12,449 nucleotides of DNA from SG8-4 sp964562575 (GTDB lineage: Bacteria; Planctomycetota; Phycisphaerae; Sedimentisphaerales; Anaerobacaceae), in assembly GCA_964562575.1 (NCBI GenBank), contig CAZLTY010000142.1:1-12449 (forward strand), written 5' to 3'. Positions 1 to 7,498 of the stretch are shown piece after piece (position 1 is the stretch's first letter; the number at the start of each line of letters is the position of its first letter). The notes below the pieces were generated by a model that saw only the letters and a list, made by a program, of their open reading frames with translations, made no database searches and was not told where the DNA came from. The position numbers and the translations under genes are program-made.

Positions 1-799
1 CACGCCTTGCCAGGTACCGTCCAGACCTCTCTCTCACGACCTCCACATTTATCCCCTCGTAGTCCGATGCGGGAAAACCCGTGTAGATCCAGAGGAACGT
101 GCATATTTGACTTCCATCATTGGAACCGGGTTTGCTCTGCACCATCCCATCGTCATTGAGCAGAACGACCTCACCCGGCTCGGCATTCTTTACGACCTCG
201 AATTCGTTGTTCGGAAAGGCGCTCGTCTCGGCAGTCACTGCCCACGCATCGTCCCGCCTGCCGACAATCAGCGGAGTATATCCGCGTTTGTCTCTGGCGG
301 CATATATTCCATCGGCGTGCAGCAACAGGAGTGAACACGAGCCCTCAATGGTGTCAAACGCCTTCTCTATGCCGTCGATCAAATCCTCGCCCTGATTGAT
401 CAACTTTGCCATCAATTCGGGAGTGTTGACCGCTCTGCCGCTGACCTCACTGAAGGATACTTTCTTGTTGAGCAGATCTGTCGCAAGCTCCTCGGCGTTT
501 TCCACAAATCCGCTGGTGACTACGCAGAATGGCCCAAATCTTGAGTTCAGATAGATTGGCTGTTCGTCATAATCGCTGATAACCCCGATGCCCTTGTTAC
601 CTTTCACGTGTTCGTAGTCATCGTAGAATTTTGACTTGAACTGACTTCGACTCAGGTTGTGTATCTGGCGTGTGAAGTCACTGCCGTTGAGCACGGCGAT
701 GCCCCCGTATTCGGTGCCCAGATGTGAGTGATAATCAGTACAATAGAAAAGTGTTTCCGCACAGTTTCCCTTTGAGACTACTCCGAAAATGCCGCTCAT
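1..799 (-). CDS. PurF-like amidophosphoribosyltransferase paralogue with degenerate glutaminase site (3' end cut by window)
   Basis: The 266 visible codons align by eye along their length with PurF: a glutaminase-like (Ntn-fold) domain to about residue 220, then the start of the phosphoribosyltransferase part (ICTFLWIY, then INVEVVRERSGRYLARR). The N-terminus is MSGIFGVVS, so Ser stands where PurF has its catalytic Cys (normally CGIFG). The PurF motif HRGQESAG becomes HLGTEYGG, HVRYST becomes IGVISDYD, and the oxyanion-hole HNGN becomes TSGF. Glutamine hydrolysis is therefore probably lost. A Cys remains at residue 13. The ATG at 799 has an AGGAGG (807-812) 7 nt upstream and follows the purM stop by 18 nt, so it is very likely cotranscribed with purF and purM. 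From memory, Bacteroidetes and related phyla carry similar PurF-annotated proteins with GGIFG/SGIFG starts. The role (ammonia-dependent, regulatory or structural) is unknown. The C-terminal half lies outside the window. Confidence 0.85.
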   Translation of the reverse strand, partial: MSGIFGVVSKGNCAETLFYCTDYHSHLGTEYGGIAVLNGSDFTRQIHNLSRSQFKSKFYDDYEHVKGNKGIGVISDYDEQPIYLNSRFGPFCVVTSGFVENAEELATDLLNKKVSFSEVSGRAVNTPELMAKLINQGEDLIDGIEKAFDTIEGSCSLLLLHADGIYAARDKRGYTPLIVGRRDDAWAVTAETSAFPNNEFEVVKNAEPGEVVLLNDDGMVQSKPGSNDGSQICTFLWIYTGFPASDYEGINVEVVRERSGRYLARR

Positions 800-806
800 A
801 CTATTG

Positions 807-812
807 CCTCCT
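807..812 (-). promoter_or_regulatory. Shine-Dalgarno site of the PurF-like gene
   Basis: A perfect AGGAGG on the minus strand lies 7 nt before the ATG at 799, inside the 18-nt gap after the purM stop. It is the strongest ribosome binding site in the cluster. It fixes the start of the PurF-like gene and argues that this gene is well translated rather than a decaying copy. Confidence 0.8.
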
Positions 813-817
813 GCATG

Positions 818-1885
818 TCATTTCAGGACCACTTTGCCGGTCCCTGTGGTTATCCTACCTATGCGATAGACCTTCTCGCCGAATTTCGTCAGCTTCTTCG
901 CTATCGAATCGGCGAAATCCTCAGCCACTACGAGTACAAACCCTATCCCCATGTTGAAGACCCGGAACATCTCCTCTTCTTCGACGGGGCCGGCATCCTG
1001 CAAAAATGTGAATATCTTCTGCATGGGCCAGCTTGATTTCTTTATAACCGCGTTGCAGTCCTTCGGCAATACTCGCGGAATGTTGCCCACCAGTCCTCCG
1101 CCGGTAATGTGCGCCATCCCGTGGACGACTCGCTTGACCTTGTACTTCGAGAGCAGTTTTGTCAGCGGACGAACGTAGATCCGGGTCGGTTCAAGCAGAA
1201 CATCGCCCAGCACGGCGCCGCCGAGTGCTTCGGGCCGGTCGTTCATCTTGAGGCCGGCTCGTTTGAAACAGATATTGCGAACGAGCGTATATCCGTTGCT
1301 GTGTAATCCGTTCGAGGCAAGACCGAGAACCACGTCGCCTTTTCTAATGATCCGGCCTGTGATGATCTTCTTTCGCTCGATGACGCCAACCGCAAAGCCG
1401 GCCATGTCGAAATCACCGGACGCGTACGTATCCGGCATCTCGGCGGTTTCTCCCCCGATTAGTGCGCAGTCAGCCTGACGACACCCGGCCGCGATTCCTT
1501 TTACGAGCTCGGCCACGAATTGCGGCTCCAGCTTATGAACCGCCAGGTAGTCCAGGAAAAATAACGGCTCGGCGCCCTGAACGAGCATGTCGTTGACACT
1601 CATCGCCACCAGATCGATGCCGACGGTGTCAAATCTCTTCATATCACCCGCCAGTTGGACCTTGCTGCCCACACCATCCGTGCAGGCCACGAGAACAGGA
1701 TTCTTGTAATTCCGTTTGAAGAGCCTTTCGTCGTAATCCAGACGAAACATCCCTGCAAAGCCATCTTTCGATTCGATTACTCGCGGGCCAAACGTGCTGG
1801 CGACGGCCGAATAGATCTGCCTGACCATCCGGTCGTTGGCGTCAATACTGACCCCGGACTGTTCGTAGCTGATATGCTTACTCAT
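818..1885 (-). CDS. purM: Phosphoribosylformylglycinamidine cyclo-ligase (AIR synthetase)
   Basis: PurM closes the imidazole ring of FGAM with ATP to give AIR, the fifth step of de novo purine synthesis, in the cytoplasm. The 355-residue product has the usual family length. It begins with the family signature YEQSGVSIDAND (6-18) and carries the ATP/substrate motifs CTDGVGSK (68-75), GIDLVAMSVNDML (89-101) and GGETAEMP (144-151). A Gly-rich HITGGGL segment lies in the C-terminal domain. It starts 27 nt after the purF stop, consistent with one transcript, although only a weak ribosome binding site is visible before the ATG. The next gene, a PurF paralogue, starts 18 nt downstream. All conserved motifs look intact, so the assignment is secure. 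Confidence 0.97.
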   Translation of the reverse strand: MSKHISYEQSGVSIDANDRMVRQIYSAVASTFGPRVIESKDGFAGMFRLDYDERLFKRNYKNPVLVACTDGVGSKVQLAGDMKRFDTVGIDLVAMSVNDMLVQGAEPLFFLDYLAVHKLEPQFVAELVKGIAAGCRQADCALIGGETAEMPDTYASGDFDMAGFAVGVIERKKIITGRIIRKGDVVLGLASNGLHSNGYTLVRNICFKRAGLKMNDRPEALGGAVLGDVLLEPTRIYVRPLTKLLSKYKVKRVVHGMAHITGGGLVGNIPRVLPKDCNAVIKKSSWPMQKIFTFLQDAGPVEEEEMFRVFNMGIGFVLVVAEDFADSIAKKLTKFGEKVYRIGRITTGTGKVVLK

Positions 1886-1912
1886 CGGCGAGCAGAATAA
1901 TGGTTAAGAATC

Positions 1913-3349
1913 TCAGTCCAAATCATCAAACATGTTCATCTGGTAGTGTTCCATAGTGAATTTGTTGACGGCGACATCTATCGGTATTCTGTATTTGCCG
2001 TCCCAGCAGGCTGCGCAGTAGTGATCCGCGGGCAAGGCCGCGCACTGAAGAAGCCCTTCCAGTGACATGTAGCCAATACTGTCAACCTCGAGAAATTCCC
2101 TGATTTGCTCAAGATCGCGGTTGTTCGCCAGCAGCTCTCCTTTGGTAGGAAAATCCACTCCGTAAAAACAGGGAAACCTCAGAGGCGGGCAGCTTATTCG
2201 CATATGGATTTCTCTTGCCCCGGCTTGGCGCAACGCCCTGATCTTGCCCCTTGTCGTCGTGCCGCGCACAATTGAATCGTCCACCACAACGAGGCGCTTG
2301 CCGGCCACAACTTCATCTACCACCGACAGCTTGAGCCTTACCTCCAACTCGCGCGATCTCTGGTCCGGGGAGATGAACGTGCGGCCCACGTAATGGCTTC
2401 TGACTATCCCCATGTCGAAGGGTATCTTGCTCTGCTGAGCATACCCTATCGCCGCCGAGGTTCCTGAGTCCGGCACGGGTATCACCACGTCGGCATCGAC
2501 AGGGTGTTCGACGGCGAGACGCCTTCCGAGCTTCTTTCTGAATCCGTGTACATTCTCGTCAAAAATAGTGCTGCTCTGCTTAGCAAAATAGACATGCTCG
2601 AAGATGCAGTGCGCCGGGGTGACGGTCCCGGGCGTAACAAAAAACCTGCTGGACAGACCGTCTTTATCCAGTCGCACGATTTCACCGGGCTCAACTTCGC
2701 GGATGAACCGAGCCCCGATGGCATCCAAACCACACGTCTCGCTGGCAACAACATAGGCACCCTGCTCGGTTTGACCTATGCACAGGGGTCTGATCCCGTG
2801 GGGGTCGCGGGCCGCCTCAATGCGATCCGAGAACAGAAAAAGCAGGCTGTACGCACCCTGCAGGTGGTTCAACACGTGTGCAAGCGGATCCGGCTTGCTG
2901 ACATGGGTCGGCTTGGCGAGCAAATGAATAATCACCTCGGTATCGCTCGTGGACTTGAAGATACTCCCGTACGCCTCATACTCGTCGTGCAGCAGGGAAG
3001 CATTTATCAGGTTGCCGTTATGCGCTACGGCTACCTGGCCTCGGGAGTATTCCGCCAGGAGCGGCTGAGAGTTTGCCGCCCGGCCGGCGCCCGTCGTCGA
3101 ATACCGGACGTGGCCAATCGCTACCGAGTTGGCCAATTTGTCAAAGACCGCCCTGCCCGAGCGGAAGACCCTGCTGACCGTACCCATGGCGGTATAGCAC
3201 TGGATCGACTCACCGTCGCTCGACGCGATCCCCGCCGATTCCTGCCCCCGATGCTGAAGGCTATGCAGGCCAAAATACGTCTTTTCAACTGCTTCGGCAT
3301 CGCCAAAAATGCCAAACAGACCACAATTCTCTCTTTTGTCTGAAGCCAT
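1913..3349 (-). CDS. purF: Amidophosphoribosyltransferase (PurF), Fe-S type
   Basis: PurF makes phosphoribosylamine from PRPP and glutamine, the first committed step of purine synthesis. With the ATG at 3349 the protein has 478 residues. A short propeptide MASDKREN precedes the catalytic Cys9 (CGLFGIFG). Next come HRGQESAG (33-40), HVRYST (80-85) and HNGN (110-113), an intact glutaminase site. The PRPP loop VVVDDSIVRGTT is at 354-365. Four Cys (248, 394, 445, 448) match the [4Fe-4S] ligands of the Bacillus subtilis-type enzyme, so this is the propeptide plus Fe-S class, consistent with oxygen-sensitive turnover. A longer frame back to a TTG at 3415 would read through an inverted repeat and is unlikely. 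No Shine-Dalgarno is visible before 3349. purM follows after 27 nt. This is the functional PurF, in contrast to the altered paralogue two genes downstream. Confidence 0.96.
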   Translation of the reverse strand: MASDKRENCGLFGIFGDAEAVEKTYFGLHSLQHRGQESAGIASSDGESIQCYTAMGTVSRVFRSGRAVFDKLANSVAIGHVRYSTTGAGRAANSQPLLAEYSRGQVAVAHNGNLINASLLHDEYEAYGSIFKSTSDTEVIIHLLAKPTHVSKPDPLAHVLNHLQGAYSLLFLFSDRIEAARDPHGIRPLCIGQTEQGAYVVASETCGLDAIGARFIREVEPGEIVRLDKDGLSSRFFVTPGTVTPAHCIFEHVYFAKQSSTIFDENVHGFRKKLGRRLAVEHPVDADVVIPVPDSGTSAAIGYAQQSKIPFDMGIVRSHYVGRTFISPDQRSRELEVRLKLSVVDEVVAGKRLVVVDDSIVRGTTTRGKIRALRQAGAREIHMRISCPPLRFPCFYGVDFPTKGELLANNRDLEQIREFLEVDSIGYMSLEGLLQCAALPADHYCAACWDGKYRIPIDVAVNKFTMEHYQMNMFDDLD

Positions 3350-3357
3350 GAATAGTT

Positions 3358-3447
3358 CAATTTCAAATCTAAGATTGTCTATTTCGCAACCAAAGCGCAG
3401 ATCATAGCAGATCAATTTAGAATTTGAAATTTGAAATTTGAAATTTA
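3358..3447. repeat. AT-rich inverted repeat with AAATTTG heptamer array (copy A)
   Basis: The 95-nt gap between the thioesterase and purF is almost wholly this element. The left arm (3358-3377) and right arm (3413-3432) are imperfect inverse complements sharing AATTTCAAAT and CTAA. The right arm runs into about four tandem copies of AAATTTG (3421-3447), the last of which includes the TAA stop of the thioesterase (3445-3447). The element ends about 9 nt before the purF ATG. It resembles copies B, C and D in its AT-rich arms but lacks their GC-rich inner stem-loop. A TATGAT (minus strand, 3401-3406) could be a -10 box, but no good -35 lies upstream of it. Confidence 0.7.
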
Positions 3448-3870
3448 GGCTTCTTTCTGCGGCTCGGGGTACATAAATCCGGGTAACCTGCGAATCTTGC
3501 CCTCGGCATTGACGCAGGCCAGCGTGCTGTCGCCCTCGGCCAGGATCACTCCGTCGCAGTTCGTCAATTTGTAGGTATGCTCGACCCTGCTGGCGGTAAC
3601 CTTCGAGCAGGTCGTTTCCAGTTTCAGCTCCTCATCGTACAGTGCGGGCCGGCGATACTTGATGCTAAGACGGGCCACGACAAAAAACACACCGGCCAGT
3701 TCAAGATCCTTATAGACCAACCCGTTGGCGCGCAAAAGCTCGGTGCGCCCCATCTCGAACCACACCGGGTAGACGCTGTGATGAATGACCCCGCCCTTGT
3801 CGGTCTCGGCGTACCTCGGCACGACAGTTATCGTATGGCTCTCGACAGTTATTCTCTCCGGAAAATCCAT
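3445..3870 (-). CDS. Acyl-CoA thioesterase of the hot-dog (4HBT, YbgC/FadM) family
   Basis: This 141-residue protein has the size and layout of single-domain hot-dog thioesterases, which hydrolyse acyl-CoA or acyl-ACP thioesters in the cytoplasm. The segment PRYAETDKGGVIHHSVYPVWFEMGRTEL matches the YbgC/FadM signature. Tyr20, Asp24 and His31 have the same spacing as the Tyr/Asp/His triad described for YbgC. The substrate cannot be told from sequence. The start is the ATG at 3870; an upstream in-frame TTG at 3888 lies at the edge of repeat B and would only add IFCCR-type residues. No Shine-Dalgarno is seen. The gene stands between a sugar porter and purF, separated from both by repeats, so neighbourhood gives no clear hint of function. 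Confidence 0.88.
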   Translation of the reverse strand: MDFPERITVESHTITVVPRYAETDKGGVIHHSVYPVWFEMGRTELLRANGLVYKDLELAGVFFVVARLSIKYRRPALYDEELKLETTCSKVTASRVEHTYKLTNCDGVILAEGDSTLACVNAEGKIRRLPGFMYPEPQKEA

Positions 3871-3881
3871 TCGGCAACAAA

Positions 3882-4012
3882 AAATCAAATATTAAATGTC
3901 AAATATCAAAATTGCGGAATCGCCTCCGGCGAGACCGTTCTGATGAAAAACACAAGACAGCCCGCGGAGCGGCTCCTCAATTTTGCATTTTACTTCTTGC
4001 ATTTTGATATTG
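3882..4012. repeat. AT-rich inverted repeat with GC-rich stem-loops (copy B)
   Basis: It fills the 146-nt gap between the porter stop and the thioesterase start. AATATCAAAAT (3902-3912) pairs perfectly with ATTTTGATATT (4001-4011), and an inner CAAAATTG (3907-3914) pairs with CAATTTTG (3978-3985). Inside are two short GC stems: CGCC-TCC-GGCG (3921-3931) and CCGC-GGA-GCGG (3962-3972). The CGCCTCCGGCG core is shared with copy D. No reading frame in it looks like a gene. Confidence 0.75.
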
Positions 4013-4016
4013 TTGT

Positions 4017-5402
4017 CTAACGCATCCAGCGTTTTTCTATTTGCTCCAGCGTTTTGCCCTTGGTCTCGGGAACAAATCGCCAGACGAAAACCAGCAGGAT
4101 GACACAAAATGTGCCATACAGCCAAAACGGGAAGGCGCGATGGAACGTCTCGAGCAGCCACTTGTTTTCGTCCATCATGGGAAACGTCTGTGAAATAACG
4201 TAGTTTGCCATCCATAGACATATCGTCGCGATGGCCATCGCCCTTCCGCGGATACGCGTGGGGAAGATCTCCGAAAGAATGACCCAGGTTACGGGGCCAA
4301 CTGAAAGGGCGAAGCAGGCGATATAGCCAAGGATGAATAGCAAGATCCACAGTTCCGTTCTCTGACAGTAAGCTGCCAGGCCCATGGCCAGCAGGGAGAT
4401 TCCCATCCCGGCCGAGCCGATCATCATCAAAGGCCTTCGGCCCAGTCGATCCACCGTCCAGATAGCGACAACGGTGAAACTCAGGTTAACCGCACCGACT
4501 ATCACAGTCTGGGCGAGGGCGGCATTGGTCTCAGATCCCATCTTCTTGAAGATTTCCGTGCCGAAGTAGAGGAAGACATTGATCCCCGTAACCTGCTGGA
4601 GGACAGCTAACACAACGCCGATAACCAATACAATCTTCATTCCGGGTTGGAGCAGTTGCTTGAGCGATCCGCTTTCATGGGCGATGGTCTCCCTGATCTC
4701 AAGCAGTTCTGTCTCGGCATATTCGGCGCCGTCCACCTTCGTCAGAATCGCCAGCGCCTCATCACTGCGATTCTGCTTGGTCAGCCACCGCGGGCTCTCC
4801 GGCACGAAGAAAAGCAGAACCAGCAACAGCAGCGCCGGCAGTGCCTCGGAGCCGAACATCCACCTCCAGCCGAGCTGCTGATTCCACGTCGAATCGCCCT
4901 GGAGGGCGATGAAGTAATTCACAAAATAGACCACCAGAAAGCCGGTCACGATCGCAAACTGATTGACCGAAACCATTCGGCCTCTGATTCTCGCCGGGCT
5001 AATCTCAGCGATGTACATTGGCGATGACATCGCCGCCGCCCCGACACCGACGCCGCCAATTATGCGAAAAATGATAAAGGTAGCGATGTCCCTCGGTAGA
5101 GCGGTTCCCACCGCCGAGACAAAGAAAAGAATCACCGAGATGATAAGCACCTTTTTGCGACCCAATCGGTCGCTCAGCACGCCGGCGACCGCCGCCCCGA
5201 TAGCGCAGCCGAGAAGGGCACAGCCGGTCGCCCAGCCTTTGGCCTGCGCGTCGAGGGCAAAATGTGCCTCCAGAGGGCCAATTGCTCCGTTAATCACACC
5301 TGTGTCGTAGCCGAACAAAAGCCCTCCGAGAGCTGCTGCAAGGCATACAAGCATCACATATACGAGACTGCCCTTTTCTTGGCTTACAAGCTGACTATTC
5401 AT
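4017..5402 (-). CDS. MFS sugar porter (XylE/GLUT-like sugar:H+ symporter)
   Basis: A 461-residue, 12-helix inner-membrane transporter of the MFS sugar porter family, which typically imports monosaccharides with protons. Family signatures appear in order: GGLLFGYDTGVINGA (26-40), DRLGRKK (78-84), PESPRWL (201-207) before the long central loop, QQVTGIN (269-275) with the two sugar-contacting Gln, DRLGRRPL (318-325), GPVTWVILSEIFPTRIRGRAMA (369-390) and the terminal PETKGKTLEQIE (445-456). Length and motif set are complete. The particular sugar cannot be read off. It follows the sulfatase and GH2 genes, so it plausibly takes up the sugar they release. The 105-nt gap upstream is a hairpin repeat that runs to within about 15 nt of the ATG at 5402, and no Shine-Dalgarno is visible. 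Confidence 0.95.
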   Translation of the reverse strand: MNSQLVSQEKGSLVYVMLVCLAAALGGLLFGYDTGVINGAIGPLEAHFALDAQAKGWATGCALLGCAIGAAVAGVLSDRLGRKKVLIISVILFFVSAVGTALPRDIATFIIFRIIGGVGVGAAAMSSPMYIAEISPARIRGRMVSVNQFAIVTGFLVVYFVNYFIALQGDSTWNQQLGWRWMFGSEALPALLLLVLLFFVPESPRWLTKQNRSDEALAILTKVDGAEYAETELLEIRETIAHESGSLKQLLQPGMKIVLVIGVVLAVLQQVTGINVFLYFGTEIFKKMGSETNAALAQTVIVGAVNLSFTVVAIWTVDRLGRRPLMMIGSAGMGISLLAMGLAAYCQRTELWILLFILGYIACFALSVGPVTWVILSEIFPTRIRGRAMAIATICLWMANYVISQTFPMMDENKWLLETFHRAFPFWLYGTFCVILLVFVWRFVPETKGKTLEQIEKRWMR

Positions 5403-5414
5403 AGCAAATATTAG

Positions 5415-5491
5415 ACATCAAATGTCAAAATTGTGGAGTCGCGGCAAGCCACGACGACTTCCTTAATTCTTCATTTTGCACTTTGATTTTT
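5415..5491. repeat. AT-rich inverted repeat with GC-rich stem-loop (copy C)
   Basis: It occupies most of the 105-nt gap between sulfatase and porter. The arms ATCAAATGTCAAAAT (5417-5431) and ATTTTGCACTTTGAT (5473-5487) pair at 12 of 15 positions. Inside is GTCGCGGC-AA-GCCACGAC (5438-5455), a GC stem with one mismatch, followed by ACTTCCTTAA (5457-5466), which is identical to a 10-mer in copy D at the equivalent place. Confidence 0.75.
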
Positions 5492-5507
5492 GATCTTCCC
5501 GATGTGA

Positions 5508-7451
5508 TCATTCACGGCAATTCGCAATCGCATGCATCAGCGCCCAGTCGATGAACATTGCGTGATTGTTGTTTATGGGTGTCCCGTCCTGTTTTATGTA
5601 CTTTGCTCTGGCATCGGCCATCTGTCCAACAACCGGGCGAGCCTTGCCGCCGAGACTCTGCAATTCGCGTGCGGCGTACAGGACCGTCTCTTCTCGTTCG
5701 TCTTCCAGACCCAAAGCCAATACGGGCAAAGCATTCTCACACCAACCCATTTTGCACAACACCCCGGCTGCGGCGAAGCGGACGTTTGGAGCCGGGTCTT
5801 CCAGCAGTCCGTTCAGCGTCTCGGCAGCCGCCTCGGCCTGGCTGCCAAGAGCCGTCAGAGCAATGACAGCCCAATAGCGAACGGCACTGTCCGAATCACC
5901 CAACAACTTGACCAGCTTCGAAACGTTCGCAGGTCTTGTGCCGACCAGTTCGGCCGTCATGAGGATGCGCCGCTGAGAATACTTGCGGGAACTGCCCGCC
6001 ATCTCGTACGGCGTCGAGCATTCGGCGCGAATGTGCATCTCCGCCTCCGGCAGCAGGCCTGTGTCACGTGTCCGGAGCATCCATCTGCCCAGCACGCCGC
6101 GCAGCCCCCGTAGAATCCTGGCGTGTTGCGCCGAATCGACCAGATTCTCCATTTCATGCGGATCGGCCAACGTGTCATATAGTTCCTCAGCAGGCTTAGT
6201 CGGCATCCAGAGCGCTCTCTGCGCTTCCGAGAGTTCATCCTCGGCAGCCGCCCGTCGCAGTTCCTTCATGATCTCCGCTCTGTCGGGATATTCGCTCGGC
6301 TGGATGTACGGCAAATGTGGCATAAAATTGCGAATGTATTTGTAACGCTCGTTTCGCACGCAACGTGAGAATTCATAGGCCTCATCGACTCGGCTTGCCG
6401 CGGCGAAGATATATTCTCGCGCCGGAGCGGCTTGCTCACCGGCGAAAGCCCTGCCCTGCATATAGTTGGGGATCGTCAAGCCGAGAAAGCTCAAAACAGT
6501 CGGAGGAAAATCAACGGAACTTACCAATCTGTCGATTCTTCCACCCGCTCTGCCGGGCGCCAGGCTCTGATACGGTTTGGGGAAATGGATAAGCAGCGGC
6601 ACATGGAGCCCTGTATCGTACAGCGTTCTCTTGAACCGGGGGATGCCCAGTCCGTGATCGGAGAAGAAGAACACTATCGTCTCATCAGCTAGGCCGTCGG
6701 CTTCGAGTTGGGCGAGCAGATCGGCGACCTGCTTGTCCATGAAGGTGATCAGATTGTAGTAGCGGGCCCAGATTTTCCGAACGAAGGGCGTATCGGGATA
6801 GTATGGTGGAAGAGACAATTCATCCGGGTCGTGACGTTCTGCGGGTTCGAGCTTCGAGCTGTACTTATCAAAGAACTCCTCATCGGAACCGTTGATTTGC
6901 CCCTGGTGTGTGGAGACAAAATTGAATACGCTGAAAAATGGCTGACCGTCTCTGCGCCCGCGCCAGTGGGCCTCGTGGCTCGATTCATCCCAGACGTCAA
7001 CGTCAATGAAGTTGTAGTCTTTCTTGTAGTTGTTAGTGCAGTAGTATCCGGCCGATCGCAACAATTGGGGCAAACACCTGATTCGTTCCGGCAGCTTGAC
7101 CTCGGATCGCAGATGTTGGGTCCCGAGAGAAGTGGCGTGCACCCCAGTAACCAGAGCTGAGCGGACCGGCGCGCATACCGGCGCGGTCACGAACGCCTTG
7201 GTATACAGCAGGGACTCGTCGGCCAGCTTGTCTATATTCGGTGTTCGTGCTTTGGCATCGCCATAGCAACCCAGATACGGGCTGACGTCCTCGCATGTGA
7301 TCCAAAGAATGTTGGGCGACCCTTCAGGGGACTTGATCGCGCTCGGTGGCACTTGTTCTCGCAGAGGCATGCAGCCTGAAACAGCAAAGACCGAGGCGGA
7401 AAACCCCATGGCTTTGAGAAAGTCACGACGTGTGTTAACCGAAGCACTCAT
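5508..7451 (-). CDS. Exported sulfatase with C-terminal HEAT-like repeats
   Basis: A 647-residue formylglycine-dependent type I sulfatase that hydrolyses sulfate esters or sulfamates. The N-terminus has a twin-arginine signal, RRDFLKAMG (8-16), with a lipoprotein-like AVSGC ending at Cys27. The catalytic motif is C93-A-P-V-R97, so Cys93 would become formylglycine. Metal-ligand regions are CEDVSP (53-58, with Glu-Asp in place of the usual Asp-Asp) and SDHG (264-267), followed by Lys274 and His283. The sequence looks closest to the heparan N-sulfatase (SGSH-like) branch, but the substrate is not certain. The core ends near residue 490. Residues about 508-615 form two or three HEAT-like helical repeats (SAVRYWAVIALTALG, PNVRFAAAGVLCKMG, ETVLYAARELQSLGG), an addition absent from classical sulfatases. 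An AGGAG (7461-7465) lies 9 nt before the ATG. The GH2 gene ends 47 nt upstream with no repeat between, so the two are probably one transcript. Confidence 0.95.
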   Translation of the reverse strand: MSASVNTRRDFLKAMGFSASVFAVSGCMPLREQVPPSAIKSPEGSPNILWITCEDVSPYLGCYGDAKARTPNIDKLADESLLYTKAFVTAPVCAPVRSALVTGVHATSLGTQHLRSEVKLPERIRCLPQLLRSAGYYCTNNYKKDYNFIDVDVWDESSHEAHWRGRRDGQPFFSVFNFVSTHQGQINGSDEEFFDKYSSKLEPAERHDPDELSLPPYYPDTPFVRKIWARYYNLITFMDKQVADLLAQLEADGLADETIVFFFSDHGLGIPRFKRTLYDTGLHVPLLIHFPKPYQSLAPGRAGGRIDRLVSSVDFPPTVLSFLGLTIPNYMQGRAFAGEQAAPAREYIFAAASRVDEAYEFSRCVRNERYKYIRNFMPHLPYIQPSEYPDRAEIMKELRRAAAEDELSEAQRALWMPTKPAEELYDTLADPHEMENLVDSAQHARILRGLRGVLGRWMLRTRDTGLLPEAEMHIRAECSTPYEMAGSSRKYSQRRILMTAELVGTRPANVSKLVKLLGDSDSAVRYWAVIALTALGSQAEAAAETLNGLLEDPAPNVRFAAAGVLCKMGWCENALPVLALGLEDEREETVLYAARELQSLGGKARPVVGQMADARAKYIKQDGTPINNNHAMFIDWALMHAIANCRE

Positions 7452-7460
7452 TATTCTTTT

Positions 7461-7465
7461 CTCCT
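7461..7465 (-). promoter_or_regulatory. Shine-Dalgarno site of the sulfatase gene
   Basis: AGGAG on the minus strand lies 9 nt before the ATG at 7451, in the 47-nt gap after the GH2 stop. It supports the chosen start, which places the twin-arginine motif at residues 8-9. Confidence 0.65.
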
Positions 7466-7498
7466 AAATATTGTCTAATCGCAAGGACCATCCTTAGA

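Noticed and set aside
2504..3343. 279-codon plus-strand open frame opposite purF
   Set aside because: It lies wholly antisense to purF, whose motifs are complete, and its translation shows no family-like pattern. It is a by-product of codon use.
3350..3415. N-terminal extension of PurF from a TTG at 3415
   Set aside because: It is translated inverted repeat. PurF propeptides are short and the ATG at 3349 puts the catalytic Cys at residue 9.
3420..3447. CRISPR-like array
   Set aside because: The repeats are contiguous 7-mers without spacers, and no cas gene is present.
3892..4350. 152-codon minus-strand frame overlapping the porter C-terminus and repeat B
   Set aside because: It is out of frame with the clear MFS gene and its end is translated repeat sequence.
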